From Raphanus sativus (taxonomy: Eukaryota; Streptophyta; Magnoliopsida; Brassicales; Brassicaceae): a DNA stretch of 64,000 nucleotides. A program made the position numbers and the translations under genes. Position 1 is the first letter of the stretch. Every line of letters begins with the position of its first letter. The notes beneath the pieces are model-generated. The model did no database searches and had not been told where the DNA came from. It saw only the letters and a list, made by a program, of their open reading frames with translations. Of this stretch, positions 1 to 9,991 are shown in pieces. The stretch covers positions 1,922,001 to 1,986,000 of the forward strand of contig NC_079517.1 of assembly GCF_000801105.2 (NCBI RefSeq), given 5' to 3'.

Positions 1-548
1 TAAATTGTTATTTATATAGTTCCATGCAATTATATTTAGCGAATAGATATAACTCGAAAGTTTCGTTTGTAAGATGTCTTTGGCCAACAAAGTGTTATTG
101 GAATTGCAAGGTCTCGTAAGGGATACGTGAGAGTTTTTTTCCTAAATTTCAGAAATTGATAACCGAGTTTTGTTATAAATAGACAAGGAATCCAACAAAG
201 ATTTTTTTCCTAAATTACATTAAAAATATATTTTCTGCTTACTTAGTAATTATTCATTATATAATCTGTTAATTTTATTCTAAAATTCAGAAATTACATT
301 AAAATTCATTAAAAATATATTATTCATTTATAAAAGAAACATTTAATTTGTTTGACAAAAAAAAATAAACGTTCTGAAATTGATAACCGAGTTTTGTTAT
401 AAATTGACTATACTCAAGTTTTACGCAGTTTTCCAAGTCATACAACACGACACAACACGAAATGAAACAAAGTTCCAGAGATTACAACATAAAATCAAGT
501 ACCCAAATGCATTACTCGAAATATGCATTACTCCAAATTCATCCAAAT
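1..548. other. AT-rich non-coding flank with a 29-bp direct repeat
   Basis: No gene is seen here. An exact 29-bp direct repeat, beginning GAAATTGATAACCGAG, occurs at 152-180 and again at 376-404. The two copies are 224 bp apart and lie downstream of the Mutator-derived ORF (minus strand). They may be remnants of an element end, but no inverted partner was found inside the window. Confidence 0.6.
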
Positions 549-1793
549 TTAAACTCTTTTCCTTCCTTGCCGCTTGATGCGATCTGGAGGTATGATCTTC
601 ACCTCCTTGATCTGATCTGGTACATTCCAAGAAGCCATGTCGGGCACAACATTAAGTGTTCTGGAATACGCCAAATGCCACATTTCCGTCCAGTAGTATT
701 TTGAGCACAACTCATGGATATCAAGGCGCCTGCCATCAACATTCCTAGCGAAATAGATATAAGCTGCCAGTCCATGCAGACAAGGGAACTTTTCATAGTC
801 CCACACCTTGCAAGTACAAGTTTTTCCAACCAAGGTCGCCCAAAACACCTTTCCTGCAGCGTCAGTGATCTCGTACTTAAGCTCGTAACTATCAAGTTCC
901 CGCACAGGTAGCTTATGTGCAACAGCCCATAGATCGTGCAAGTAGTTCTCAACCCGAGGCACCAGTCTTGTATTCATTGATCTAGAAACAACATCCTTCC
1001 GTTGAGTGAACCAATCAGAGAATTTCCTAATGATACAATCCAGCATTGGTATTAAGGCCCACCTCGTTGCCTCTTTAAACACGTTCTTCATTGATCCCAG
1101 AGTGTTGCTTGTATCCAAGTTGTACCTATCACGTGGGAAAAAAACCCTTGCCCATTTGTCCTTTTCAATACCACATTCCTCCACATACTTGTACGCAGCA
1201 GGACATCTTATCTTAAATGAGTCGTAAGCAGAATTGAAGTCATCAACCGTGTAATATCTGCCCAACTCCATAAGTTTTTGCCCGACTATATTCTTGTTGA
1301 CGTTACAAGCATGCAATTTCACCTTTTCCTTCAAATGCCATAAACAATGACCATGGTGAGCCTGTGGAAACACGTTTCCTATGGCGAAGATCAAGCTCTG
1401 ATTTCTTGTACTAATGAAAACCAGTTCAGAAGAGTCTGGTATAACACTTTTAAGCATCTCGAAAAACCAAGTCCAACTAGCAAGATTCTCACCATCTACT
1501 ACTGCAAACGCAAGTGGATACCTCTGACCATCAGGATCCTGAGCTTTCGCGAAAACTAAAACACCACCGTTCTTCAGACGTATCCCCTCCACAGCTATCA
1601 CCTTCCTCATAACTGCAAACCCTTCAATGCAAGCTCCCAAAGCTATGAAAAGGTACTCAAATTTACTTATATCATCCAATTTCAAACAGGTTTTTGTCCC
1701 CGGATTCACTTGCTCTAACATGTACAAATAACTATACAACATCTTGTAGCTCTCTTTCGGACTACCAGGTATATCTCTGACGTGATTGCTCAT
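549..1793 (-). CDS. Mutator-like (MULE) transposase-derived protein, catalytically altered
   Basis: This is a 414-residue uninterrupted ORF with ATG at 1793-1791. Residues ~65-170 match the MULE transposase core, including the motifs PLAFAVVDGEN, SWTWFFEMLK and FPQAHHGHCLWHLK. A SWIM zinc finger (CTC then CLH) lies at ~330-350. The usual N-terminal MuDR region is absent, so the protein is shorter than typical transposases (600-800 residues). At the place of the first catalytic aspartate (normally VDGT-like) it reads VEGIR. At the second (normally SDRH-like) it reads STRNQS. Both acidic residues appear lost while the frame stays open. A splice acceptor (GGCAG) ends 6 nt upstream of the ATG. 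It could be a domesticated MULE gene, or a decayed element with a fortuitously open frame. Confidence 0.75.
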   Translation of the reverse strand: MSNHVRDIPGSPKESYKMLYSYLYMLEQVNPGTKTCLKLDDISKFEYLFIALGACIEGFAVMRKVIAVEGIRLKNGGVLVFAKAQDPDGQRYPLAFAVVDGENLASWTWFFEMLKSVIPDSSELVFISTRNQSLIFAIGNVFPQAHHGHCLWHLKEKVKLHACNVNKNIVGQKLMELGRYYTVDDFNSAYDSFKIRCPAAYKYVEECGIEKDKWARVFFPRDRYNLDTSNTLGSMKNVFKEATRWALIPMLDCIIRKFSDWFTQRKDVVSRSMNTRLVPRVENYLHDLWAVAHKLPVRELDSYELKYEITDAAGKVFWATLVGKTCTCKVWDYEKFPCLHGLAAYIYFARNVDGRRLDIHELCSKYYWTEMWHLAYSRTLNVVPDMASWNVPDQIKEVKIIPPDRIKRQGRKRV

Positions 1794-1799
1794 TGTGTC

Positions 1800-2270
1800 C
1801 TGCCAAAAGGAACAAACAAAAGAAACTCACTACAATTTCCCCTACTATTATCCTGCTACAGTTTTACCAGTTATTCGAATTTTCCCTGTTTTCCTAATTC
1901 TACCAGTTGTACCCAGTTATTCAGTTTTACTACAATTTATCAAGAACAATTGAATAATCTAGGGTTTATCCCTATCCCTCAACTCCAATTCACCTACCGA
2001 AATTCATTATATACCAATTTACCCCGAAATTAAACAAAACTTGTCACAATTACAAATCTATTAAAACCCCCAAAACCTACTTCCGAAATAATGCTAGGAC
2101 AGAGCATAACTTACCGGCTGCAACTTTATCCGCCCCGACGGCAACAGACGGCAGCGTTCGAGAAGCTGAGAGAGAGGAGTGGAGGAGGAGCTGCAAGAGG
2201 AGCTGCTAGGGAGCTGCTACGGGGGGAGGGAATCACTTTTTTTCTTTTTTTTAGACCAAACCAACAAACA
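1800..2270 (-). other. probable 5' leader exon and leader intron of the MULE-derived gene
   Basis: On the minus strand a consensus donor (CCG|GTAAGT) sits at 2114. A pyrimidine-rich acceptor ending GGCAG lies at 1802-1800, giving a 315-nt intron just before the ATG at 1793. The upstream stretch 2115-2270 is GC-rich and purine/pyrimidine-skewed, unlike the surrounding AT-rich DNA, as in a transcribed leader. This is inferred from splice-site sequence only. Confidence 0.5.
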
Positions 2271-4529
2271 TAAGAACCACTTTTAATTTCTCAACCCATT
2301 TTTTTTACAGACCAATCCAATTCAGATCCGACCAAACCCGAGTTATATTGGATGCCGATTTTGGTTTGGGAAATGGGATCAAATTTTTGGTTCCAATTAA
2401 AATATGGGATGTCCTTTTGGTCTTTTCGCATATTCATTAATGGTTGATGGGTATAGGATATTTTATGGTGCATAGGAGATTGATTGAGGAGGAGATTAGG
2501 CATTGGAGGTGATGTCCCCAAACACACAGACACTTGAAGAGGACCTGTTGAATACAAATGTCAGAAAAAGAGAGTAGGAATTGTATTTTAGTTTTTGTAT
2601 ATAAAAAGTTTTTTTAACATTTTGTCATTGCCGTTTTGGGGGCATCGGTGTGTATATGGAAATGAGCATATGTGTCGCCTTCACGATCAACCATGCGTCA
2701 TTGTCCAATTCCATTACGTTTTAAAGGAAAGGGATAGGAAGAGGCTTTTCCGCAGTTAAACTATTATTTTAAGAAGCCGACCCAGCATATCTTTTTGTGC
2801 TTTTTGACCGTGAAGATGAAGAAGACATTCTGGTTTTGTCTGTTATTAATAACCGATCTCAATCGAACCGGTTTTGAGATTAATACATGAATTGCTCGTT
2901 GCATATACCGGAATTATAAAATGGAAAACGGTATGTTTGAATTTAAACCGTATATAGTTTGGTTTTGAATTTTTATTTAGAACTAGATTACGGGAGAAAA
3001 AATATAAACATTATTTTAAATATTTTTGTTATAGTATTTCGTTTTGCTTGTTTGGTGGAGTTTCATTGACTGTGTGTGAACTCTTTATAAATAGTCTTTT
3101 TTCTCAGTGAATATTGGTAACAGAGCTTAGATCACGGCCTCTAGTCTGTTTCTTCCAGTGACGTAAGTTAGGATAACTTGTAAAGGTATTAACAAGAAAC
3201 TAATAGTCTAATTGCGTTCTCGTCTTTTGGGAAACAGATAACTTCTTTTAACATTTTAAACATTCGATATATGCACCAAATTTTACCAAAAAAAAAAAAA
3301 AACATTCAATATGAAAATTGTTGTGTACAGATCTTTACAAACAGGGTGAAAATTGACAATAATCATAAACAAAAGAAAAGGTGAGAAATATAATACTCAG
3401 ATAAAGATAATAAAGTTACTAAAGATAATTGTCTCTTCTCTTGAAGTCGACTTTTTTTATTTGCTTAAAAAGATTGTGATAATGTTTATTTCCTAATAAA
3501 AGCGAAGATAAATATATATCAGCTAGCAAGTGAATGGGACTTGTCAGTGTGAATCGTGTCCAGTAAAAGTACCCAAGTCTTGAGAGAGCTACGCGGTCTC
3601 TTCAAACGCGTTTCCTTACTTTATTTTCCATTTTTTTGTTATAATTTTGTGATTCTATTCATTGCTTGAGAGCTAAGTTGTCTAAGTGAGTAAATGCGAA
3701 GCCATTAACACAAGAACCAACACGTACGTCCCCTTCGATGGAAAGATCCATATACTATTTTCTTAACTTTTATAAATAAAGTTAGATTTGGAGATAATGA
3801 AATCTTACACGGAGAGAAGATCAACTTTGTATGCAGAGCCGGACCTCACAAGCTATGGGCCAGAAGCGAAAAGATGTTGGGCTTATTAGTTACTGAATAA
3901 AAGAAGAGATTACAAAAGGAAGAGAAGTTGAGATATAACTGGCCTTGAAAGGAAGCGGGCCAAGCACTTTGAAATCTCAGGACATTTTTTGATGATGATT
4001 TCGAGTGGTAGCATTAGTAAAGTATGAGTATTAGCATTTATATGATTGAGTTTCACAACTCCAATATCATGGAACTGCATGTCAGAATGTAAACGTTTTT
4101 GAAATGGGAAATGTAGTTGTTCATAGTTTTTTTTTTGTCGTGATGATGATGATGACTGCTTTATTGGCATTAGTAACTAGTGAATTATTGACAGATATAT
4201 GTTATGCTATGAGTCTATGACTTACTATGTATCAGCGTGTGATTTTTCAGGCAACTTTTAGACGACAGACAGAGACATAGAGACGGTGAAAACCGAAGGA
4301 AAGAAAGTGAAAGCAGAGAAATGATAGAGAGCTGAATCAATTTTTTGTCTTACATTTTATATGTACATTCTTTCTCTAGCTGCATTTTTGCATGTGAGGC
4401 TAAACAATATCCAAACTACAATAATAGTCTATAAGGTTGAAAGAGCTTCAGTGAAACCGAAAGGAAAAAACAAAAAAAACAAAGTAAGTTTCTATATACT
4501 AAGTGGATATGTTCTTCCGCATGTTATCT
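2271..4529. other. intergenic, no gene recognised
   Basis: AT-rich DNA between the MULE-derived gene and the 3' end of the choline-transporter-like gene. ORFs are short and have no recognisable motif. A run of A at ~3287-3302 and scattered homopolymers are the only simple repeats. The last ~200 bases probably include the 3' UTR of the downstream minus-strand gene. Confidence 0.6.
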
Positions 4530-6030
4530 CTACATGTATGTTACGTCCTGTTCCTCCTCCGGCTGTCTCACTTCATTTTCAGCTAATCTTTTATTCTCTT
4601 CTACATCTTGCCGCGCAATACGTTCTGAAATCGTGTTGTCAAAGTTAGCTCCTTCTGGATTGGCTGCATAAGCTACAAAGTAAGCCATAACACATGCTTG
4701 CATCCATGCAGATGAAACTCTCCCCTGAAACACACACACACCATAACACAAAGTTACATAGAGCTAAGAGCCGTTTCAAATTCCTTTTGTTTGGATTAAT
4801 GAAAGCTTACCACAAAGTATCCGATGATGAAGGCATAGAGAGTCAGCTGGAAGAAGTAGTCCTTATGGATATTAAACTCCCATATACCCGCAGTTAACGC
4901 AGATACTGCACCAATGCCAAAGGCGCTTAGGAAGCAGATGGAGCTAGTGAGGTCAGCATCTACGAGCTCCTCCAAGCCATCCCTTCTTCTGAACTCTTCC
5001 CAAGTATCTCTACACGCTTGCACGAAGCCTTTGTTGTGAACTCCCACATGAACAAACCCGTATCTGTTTCCGACTAAGATCATATGGTTAGCAACCCAAG
5101 CGCACTCTCCATCACCTGCATACATGGTCCGGTCGCTACCGAGCCCCATCCTATTCAAAGTTCGGATCATTCCCCTGATGACTACTAAAACTGGAACGAG
5201 CGTTGAACCGATACAAACGCTCCCGAGATGGCTTCTCAGAGCAGCACAAACCGCATCACATGCGCTTATGACCTCATGACGAGCGAAGTGTGCGTACGCG
5301 GCTTTCGAAACGGCGACTACTTGCACGTTCTTGAGAACTTGCATTGTCCAGGCAAGGCTTAACACGATCAAGGAGATGAAAAGAACGTCTACTAGACCTG
5401 TTCTCGTGGCGGTAGCTCCACCGATTCCCGCCACCAAGAAAGCAGAGTACAAGACGCTTAAGATCGATGATAGGACAGCTATCGCTCTGGTTCTTGCGGG
5501 TAGTGCTTCTGTGGAGAGAGCCATCATCTTGAAGGTGAACTCACGCCTCCTACGAGTAACGAAAAGCCAGCTGTGGAGTGCCTGAGCAAAGCTAAAGAGC
5601 ACGAGAGCGCCGCCGACCCCTGGGACAAACGTTTTGCCGTAGGTTACAAGGAAGATCCCGACGGAGAATGTGAGGAGCGGTGTGAGAATGATGGTGGCTT
5701 TGGATGTTGCTGATATGTTGAAGAGGAAGAAGCATTGCCAGGCGAGAGAGAGGAGTCCGGAGAGAGCGGCAGAGGATAGGAGAGGGGTGTACCATTTCTT
5801 GGGGTGGAAGTTTGGTGATTTGGTGAAGACTAGACCTCTAAGGGTGAGAAAGATTACTAGGGCTGAGATTAGGATCAGCTGAAAGTAGAAGATAGCCGTG
5901 AAGATGCATCTGAAGAACCTTCCGGTTAGGGTTTGTGGTTGCGGTTGTTGTGCGGCGGCGGCGGGAGGTGCTACGGTTTGTTCGATTTCCTGCAAAAAGA
6001 TAAAGAGGGAGAAGAAGAATCAGTAGTCCT

Positions 6031-6096
<66 letters not shown>

Positions 6097-6136
6097 GAAT
6101 TGTGGTAAAAGAATGTGAAGAAAGTAAAAACACCAT
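4530..6136 (-). CDS. choline transporter-like (CTL/PNS1-type) membrane protein, At5g17830-like
   Basis: Three exons on the minus strand: 6136-6134 (only the ATG), 5989-4811 and 4724-4530, giving about 458 residues. Introns are GT-AG: donor GTGTTT directly after the ATG with acceptor TTTTTGCAG, and donor GTAAGC with acceptor TTTCAG. The frame runs straight from ATG into GAA ATC GAA. The protein has a short Pro/Ala/Gln-rich cytosolic N-terminus and then about ten hydrophobic segments. The family signature is visible around residues 280-330 (SHLGSVCIGS, then RMGLGSDRTMYAGDGEC), and the tail is charged and probably cytosolic. Family members are plasma-membrane or endomembrane solute carriers; choline transport is inferred from animal relatives, not shown for this gene. 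No lesion is seen. The assignment to the plant family is firm; the substrate is not. Confidence 0.88.
6032..6094. repeat. (GA)n microsatellite, ~31 units
   Basis: An uninterrupted GA/AG dinucleotide run of ~62 bases. On the minus strand it is a CT tract inside intron 1 of the choline-transporter-like gene, between the one-codon first exon and the acceptor at 5992-5990. It yields spurious Ser-Leu repeat ORFs. Confidence 0.95.
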
Positions 6137-6356
6137 TGAGAAATATACGGCGGTGTGTGTCACGGTTTTCTTGCGGCGGAAACTGTGAAGAAGGGGTCAA
6201 AGAGACGAGAGAGGTGAAGGAGAAGAAGACCAAGTGAGAGAGAGAGAAGCGAAGATTTATATAGAGAGAGTGAGATTTGATCTTTGTTCTTGAAGCCTTC
6301 ACGTGACTCGCAAGGCAGTTGTTTGTTGTTATGAGAGAAGTTATTCAACATCTCTC

Positions 6357-7177
6357 TTAGACCATCATTATTGGCGTATCTAAGGCCTGGTCCTTAGATT
6401 TTTTGGATCGAAAATAAATGAAAAAGGCTAAAGAACGTTGCAAATGGACCTTAATTAAGGGATGTTTTGGTTTGTCCCTAAAGCAACGTGGCACATTGTT
6501 ATTGGACCCCCATTAATGTCTCTCTCTCTCCCTCGTCGCTGCGAAATCAATTCTGTTCCTCTTTCACTCTCGATCACTCCGCCTTCTCTCTTGAATCTCA
6601 TATCAATCTCCTTCTCGTTTATGCAAAATCATCCTTTCGATTTCCCATTTTTGTGAGTGTTTTGTCGATTTCGTTTCCCATTCTCTGTTCGTGATCGATA
6701 TTATTGTCTTCTCCCATTCTGTTCGTGATCAAAGGATGTATTGATGAGAAGTCTCTCACCGCCACAAAACCAGGCACTGGTTTGGTTATTGCTGTTAAAA
6801 AACTTAACCAAGATGGTTGGTAAGGTCACCAGGAGTGGCTGGTATAAATTAAAATCCTAAAATAATAAGTAAAGTAACTTTTTGGTTTCTTGTATGTTGT
6901 TGATGATCGTTATATGATTTTGCAGGCTGAAGTGAATTGCCTAGGCCATTTTTCTCATGGACACCTTGTGAAGCTGATAGGTCCTAGAGGATGAGCACTG
7001 TCTTCTTGTTTACGAATTCATGCCTCGTGGTAACCTAGAGAATTATCTTTCTTTGCTAAGATACAAGGTAAGTCCTACCAATAATCAACAAATTATGAAA
7101 AGTCCTTCATTTTGTTCCTTAAACCAAAAATAATATTAAAAAATGCTAAGGACTCAAAACCAATAATGATGCTCTTA
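6357..7177. mobile_element. Pack-type PIF/Harbinger-like element carrying a kinase gene fragment
   Basis: The terminal inverted repeats are GACCATCATTATTGG at 6360-6374 and, on the other strand, GAGCATCATTATTGG at 7174-7160 (14 of 15 match). Similarity continues inward through TCCTTAG and a T-run. A 3-bp TTA duplication flanks the ends (6357-6359 and 7175-7177), the size and composition typical of PIF/Harbinger elements. No transposase is encoded, so it is non-autonomous. The interior holds an intron-containing kinase fragment (6734-7067). It also holds a CT-rich stretch that looks like a captured leader (6520-6720). The left end lies ~220 bp upstream of the choline-transporter-like start codon, in its likely promoter. 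The superfamily call rests on duplication and repeat sequence only. Confidence 0.75.
6734..7067 (+). pseudogene. fragment of receptor-like cytoplasmic kinase (RLCK-VII/APK1-like) gene
   Basis: Two exon pieces, 6734-6841 and 6926-7067, are separated by a GT-AG intron (6842-6925) and end at a conserved second donor (AAG|GTAAGT). Translated pieces show GLVIAVKKLNQDGW (the ATP-binding lysine strand) and LLVYEFMPRG, the subdomain II-V region of APK1/PBL kinases. An in-frame TAA at 6821-6823 follows the QDGW motif. About five bases are missing near 6980, shifting the frame between LIG and the LEDEH-like motif. Only part of the N-lobe is present. Because introns are retained, the copy was taken from genomic DNA, not from mRNA. 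It is non-functional as a kinase. Confidence 0.85.
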
Positions 7178-8932
7178 ACTCTCTCTGTCTCTCTCAAGCT
7201 TTATTTCTTTTTTGAGTGTTTTGGTCGTATTATCTTCCTTAGAAAGCAAGTTTCATAGCCCACTTCACTTTTATAACTTGTGTAGTTGTGATGAATACGA
7301 AGTCAAACATGTTTCTTTTTATATTAGTTGACTAATTTTTACGCTTTTGAGTTTAGTTGACTAAGAGAGCTTCATTTTTTTTACATTCTAGGTGAAAGTA
7401 TTAATAATAAATTAACATAAATTAAAAGTAGATTTAACCCCAGTTTAATCATGATTTCTATCAGATTAAAAAAAGTGTTTCTATACTTCTTGAAATAGGA
7501 AATTCTCATCCGAATTAAGAAAAAAAAATTCTTTAAAAAAAAAATTCTCATCCGAATTAAGAAAAAAAAAATTCTTTAAAAAAAACCGCATATAGCACTA
7601 GCATGTAACTAACATTCTCTTGAATTACAGAACTCTATAGCCAATAGCATGGGACTCAAAGAGATATTTTTCATGTTTCTTTTGTCAAGGATTTTTCATG
7701 TTTAACTCTGAAAGAAACCAGCCATAACGATGCTTTAAACTCCCGTTACATTGGGGACCAAGGCTGACATGTTTATTTACTCTTTTATAAAGTGAATCTC
7801 TCAAACTTTAGAGATTACTTCATAAAGTTTGAGAGGTTCACTTTATAGAAGAGTAAATAAGCCCGTCTCATACGATTTTTTTTTTTTGACTAATGGCTTT
7901 CAGTCTCATACGATTACTTCATAAAAATGAGTTCATATTAGCCAAAACGAGTTGTCCCAGACGGATAGGATTTGATGTATTTGGGTCAGTTCGAATACAT
8001 GAAAAAAGGATTAAGCAACCGGCTTTGGTCTTCGGCATTAGACGGGTTTCGTCGGGCCGTAAGGCCTGGGTCAAGCTTCTGGCTTTTAGAAAATGTTTTC
8101 AAATGCAATCAAAGGATATCAGTGTTAATGCATTTTCGGTTGGTATAGTAAAATATGGCTTTCAAAATGGGCTAACGTGATTCAACTAAGTAAAGTAGCA
8201 AAGCTTTTAATGGGCCTCTTTTCTGTGAACACCTTTTAGATGAATATATTCTCATACCTTTTTCGTCGAATACGAGATGAATTAGTTACAGTCAGCAAGC
8301 TTATAAGAAATTTCAAATGAGTCTAATGATATATTATATTTTAGTACATTTTTATAAAAATACTATATATGTAAATGCATGAATCTGTCTATCAATTGAT
8401 CGTTTGGACTATAGGTTTTATTTTTATAATACAAATAAATGAAAAAATTCACAAGATTGTATCCCTTTTGGCACTTCTTGTGATTGCTAATCATTCAAGT
8501 GCGCTACACATCAGATGCACTTACACCAGTTTAAAAAGTAATCGAAAAATACACTTGCGCCGTTTGTTTGGTATGTTTTGGACCAAAGGAAGAGTTTTAA
8601 TCTATTGTTAAGGAAAAAGTCTGTTGACGTTTTCTGAACTATATATGATATGCAAAGATAACATTCGGATTTGAAACATTTAACGCTGAAATAACATTTG
8701 GTCGTTGGTATAGTAGTAGAATAATCAGTCTTCATTTTGGTGCAGATACCTGAAACCTGTAATATTACATAGGAACTATTATCTCATATACCTAACTTGA
8801 AGTTCAATAATTCAAGTGAACACTATATATAAACAAAGTAAAAAAAAATCTAGGAAACAGCTTTCGATGAATAAAGAGCGTAGTATTCGTTCATACACAT
8901 CTCACTCCAAATCGTTCGTACTAATAAAATGG
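7178..8932. other. intergenic, hairpin inside, no gene recognised
   Basis: AT-rich DNA between the Harbinger-type element and the LTR retrotransposon. Apart from the hairpin at 7773-7860 it contains a duplicated AAAAAATTCT-rich motif (7500-7585). A short direct repeat of GTCTCATACGATT occurs near 7865 and 7902. ORFs such as 7893-8180 have no recognised motif. Confidence 0.6.
7773..7860. repeat. near-perfect inverted repeat (38-bp arms, 12-nt loop)
   Basis: The left arm 7773-7810 and right arm 7823-7860 are reverse complements with two mismatches. They flank the loop GAGATTACTTCA. The arms start TTATTTACTCTT. A transcript would fold into a long hairpin. It could be a tiny foldback/MITE remnant or a small-RNA precursor; there is no clear target-site duplication. 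Confidence 0.85.
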
Positions 8933-8937
8933 ATTAT
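8933..8937. repeat. target-site duplication ATTAT, left copy
   Basis: ATTAT immediately precedes the TG of the left LTR. The same five bases follow the CA of the right LTR at 15504-15508, so both ends of the insertion are original. Confidence 0.95.
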
Positions 8938-9815
8938 TGATATGATCATGGATGGTTCAAGCTCGGAGGAAGATGTTCCTGAGCCAGAAGGAAGGATCAC
9001 ACGATCTAAGACCAAGGAGTTAGCTTCGGAAGCCAGAGTAACACGTTCAAAAGCTAAGGAGCTAGCTAAGGAAGTCCGAGCCTTGATTAGCACGGAAATG
9101 GATGATCATCAAACCACTACTATCTACAACATATTCACCCATATTCCGCAAGAAGGACCAGGTGACTTATTTGAATAGCCACAAAGAGGATAATGTGTAG
9201 CTGTACTCTTTCCTTAGAGAATGGGTTTGTCCTACACCGGGTTTACCATTCTCAAGGTTTTAACGAGGCAGGGCATTTTTTCTCTTCAATAAAGCTATTT
9301 GACTAAGCACTTGGTTTGATTTTGGCGCATAAAGGCTTTCTTTATGTCGCATGTTCTGTTGTTTTAATTTAAGACTTCATGCTGTTTTCTTTTATATTTT
9401 TAGAACTACTTGCTGTTTGTTTTAAAAGGGTATGTCGAAAACCCTAAGGCTCATGTGCCTCTCTGTTTCTTTAAGTTAACGTGACTTGGTGTTTAAGAAT
9501 ATCAGAGAATAAACGTGAAAGAAACTTTTCCAGCAGAAACTTGTTCTCTCAAAACCGATTCATTCTAAACTTGGATCCGAGCCTCTAACGTGATCTTCAT
9601 CATCCTAGAGTCTCTGCAAAACAGCAACCATTGTTTCCAACCCTTGGTTGTGTCGAAATCATTGTTCTCATACTCATCAATCTCGCCATCAATCCAGCCT
9701 CCAGATCTTCCGTTCATCATTCCATCACAACCTCCATTCTATCATTCATCACAAAATCTGTTCTTCGTTGCTTTAGCCTTTAAATATTTAGAGTAGCGCT
9801 CCTAGGATCGTATCA
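8938..9815 (+). repeat. 5' LTR (878 bp)
   Basis: Starts TGATATGATCATGG and ends GGATCGTATCA. A polyadenylation-like AATAAA is present near 9288. The first ~240 bases are the same sequence that encodes the polyprotein tail in the 3' LTR. Confidence 0.95.
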
Positions 9816-9817
9816 TG

Positions 9818-9830
9818 TGGTATCAGAGCC
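9818..9830 (+). other. primer-binding site (tRNA-Met type)
   Basis: TGGTATCAGAGCC begins 2 nt after the 5' LTR. It matches the common plant initiator-Met tRNA primer site TGGTATCAGAGC. Confidence 0.9.
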
Positions 9831-9991
9831 ACTCTGAACCCTAAAGGCTAAGAAAAACAATTCCTAATCCTTCTTCTAGTTTAATTTCTTTTAGTTTCAT
9901 AAAAAAAAAAAAAATATTTCACGTTAAAAGTTTTGAAATTTTTTTAAAGGGACTTCTTACTGTGAGTTAGTTGATCTTTGTATCAGGTACC

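Noticed and set aside
3105..3135. PBS-like GGTAACAGAGC after a TATAAATAG motif, as at an LTR end
   Set aside because: No paired LTR, purine tract or coding remnant nearby, and the match to the primer site is imperfect.
5838..6302. 154-codon minus-strand ORF with long Ser-Leu repeat
   Set aside because: It is the translation of the (GA)n microsatellite and intron/leader of the choline-transporter-like gene in a wrong frame.
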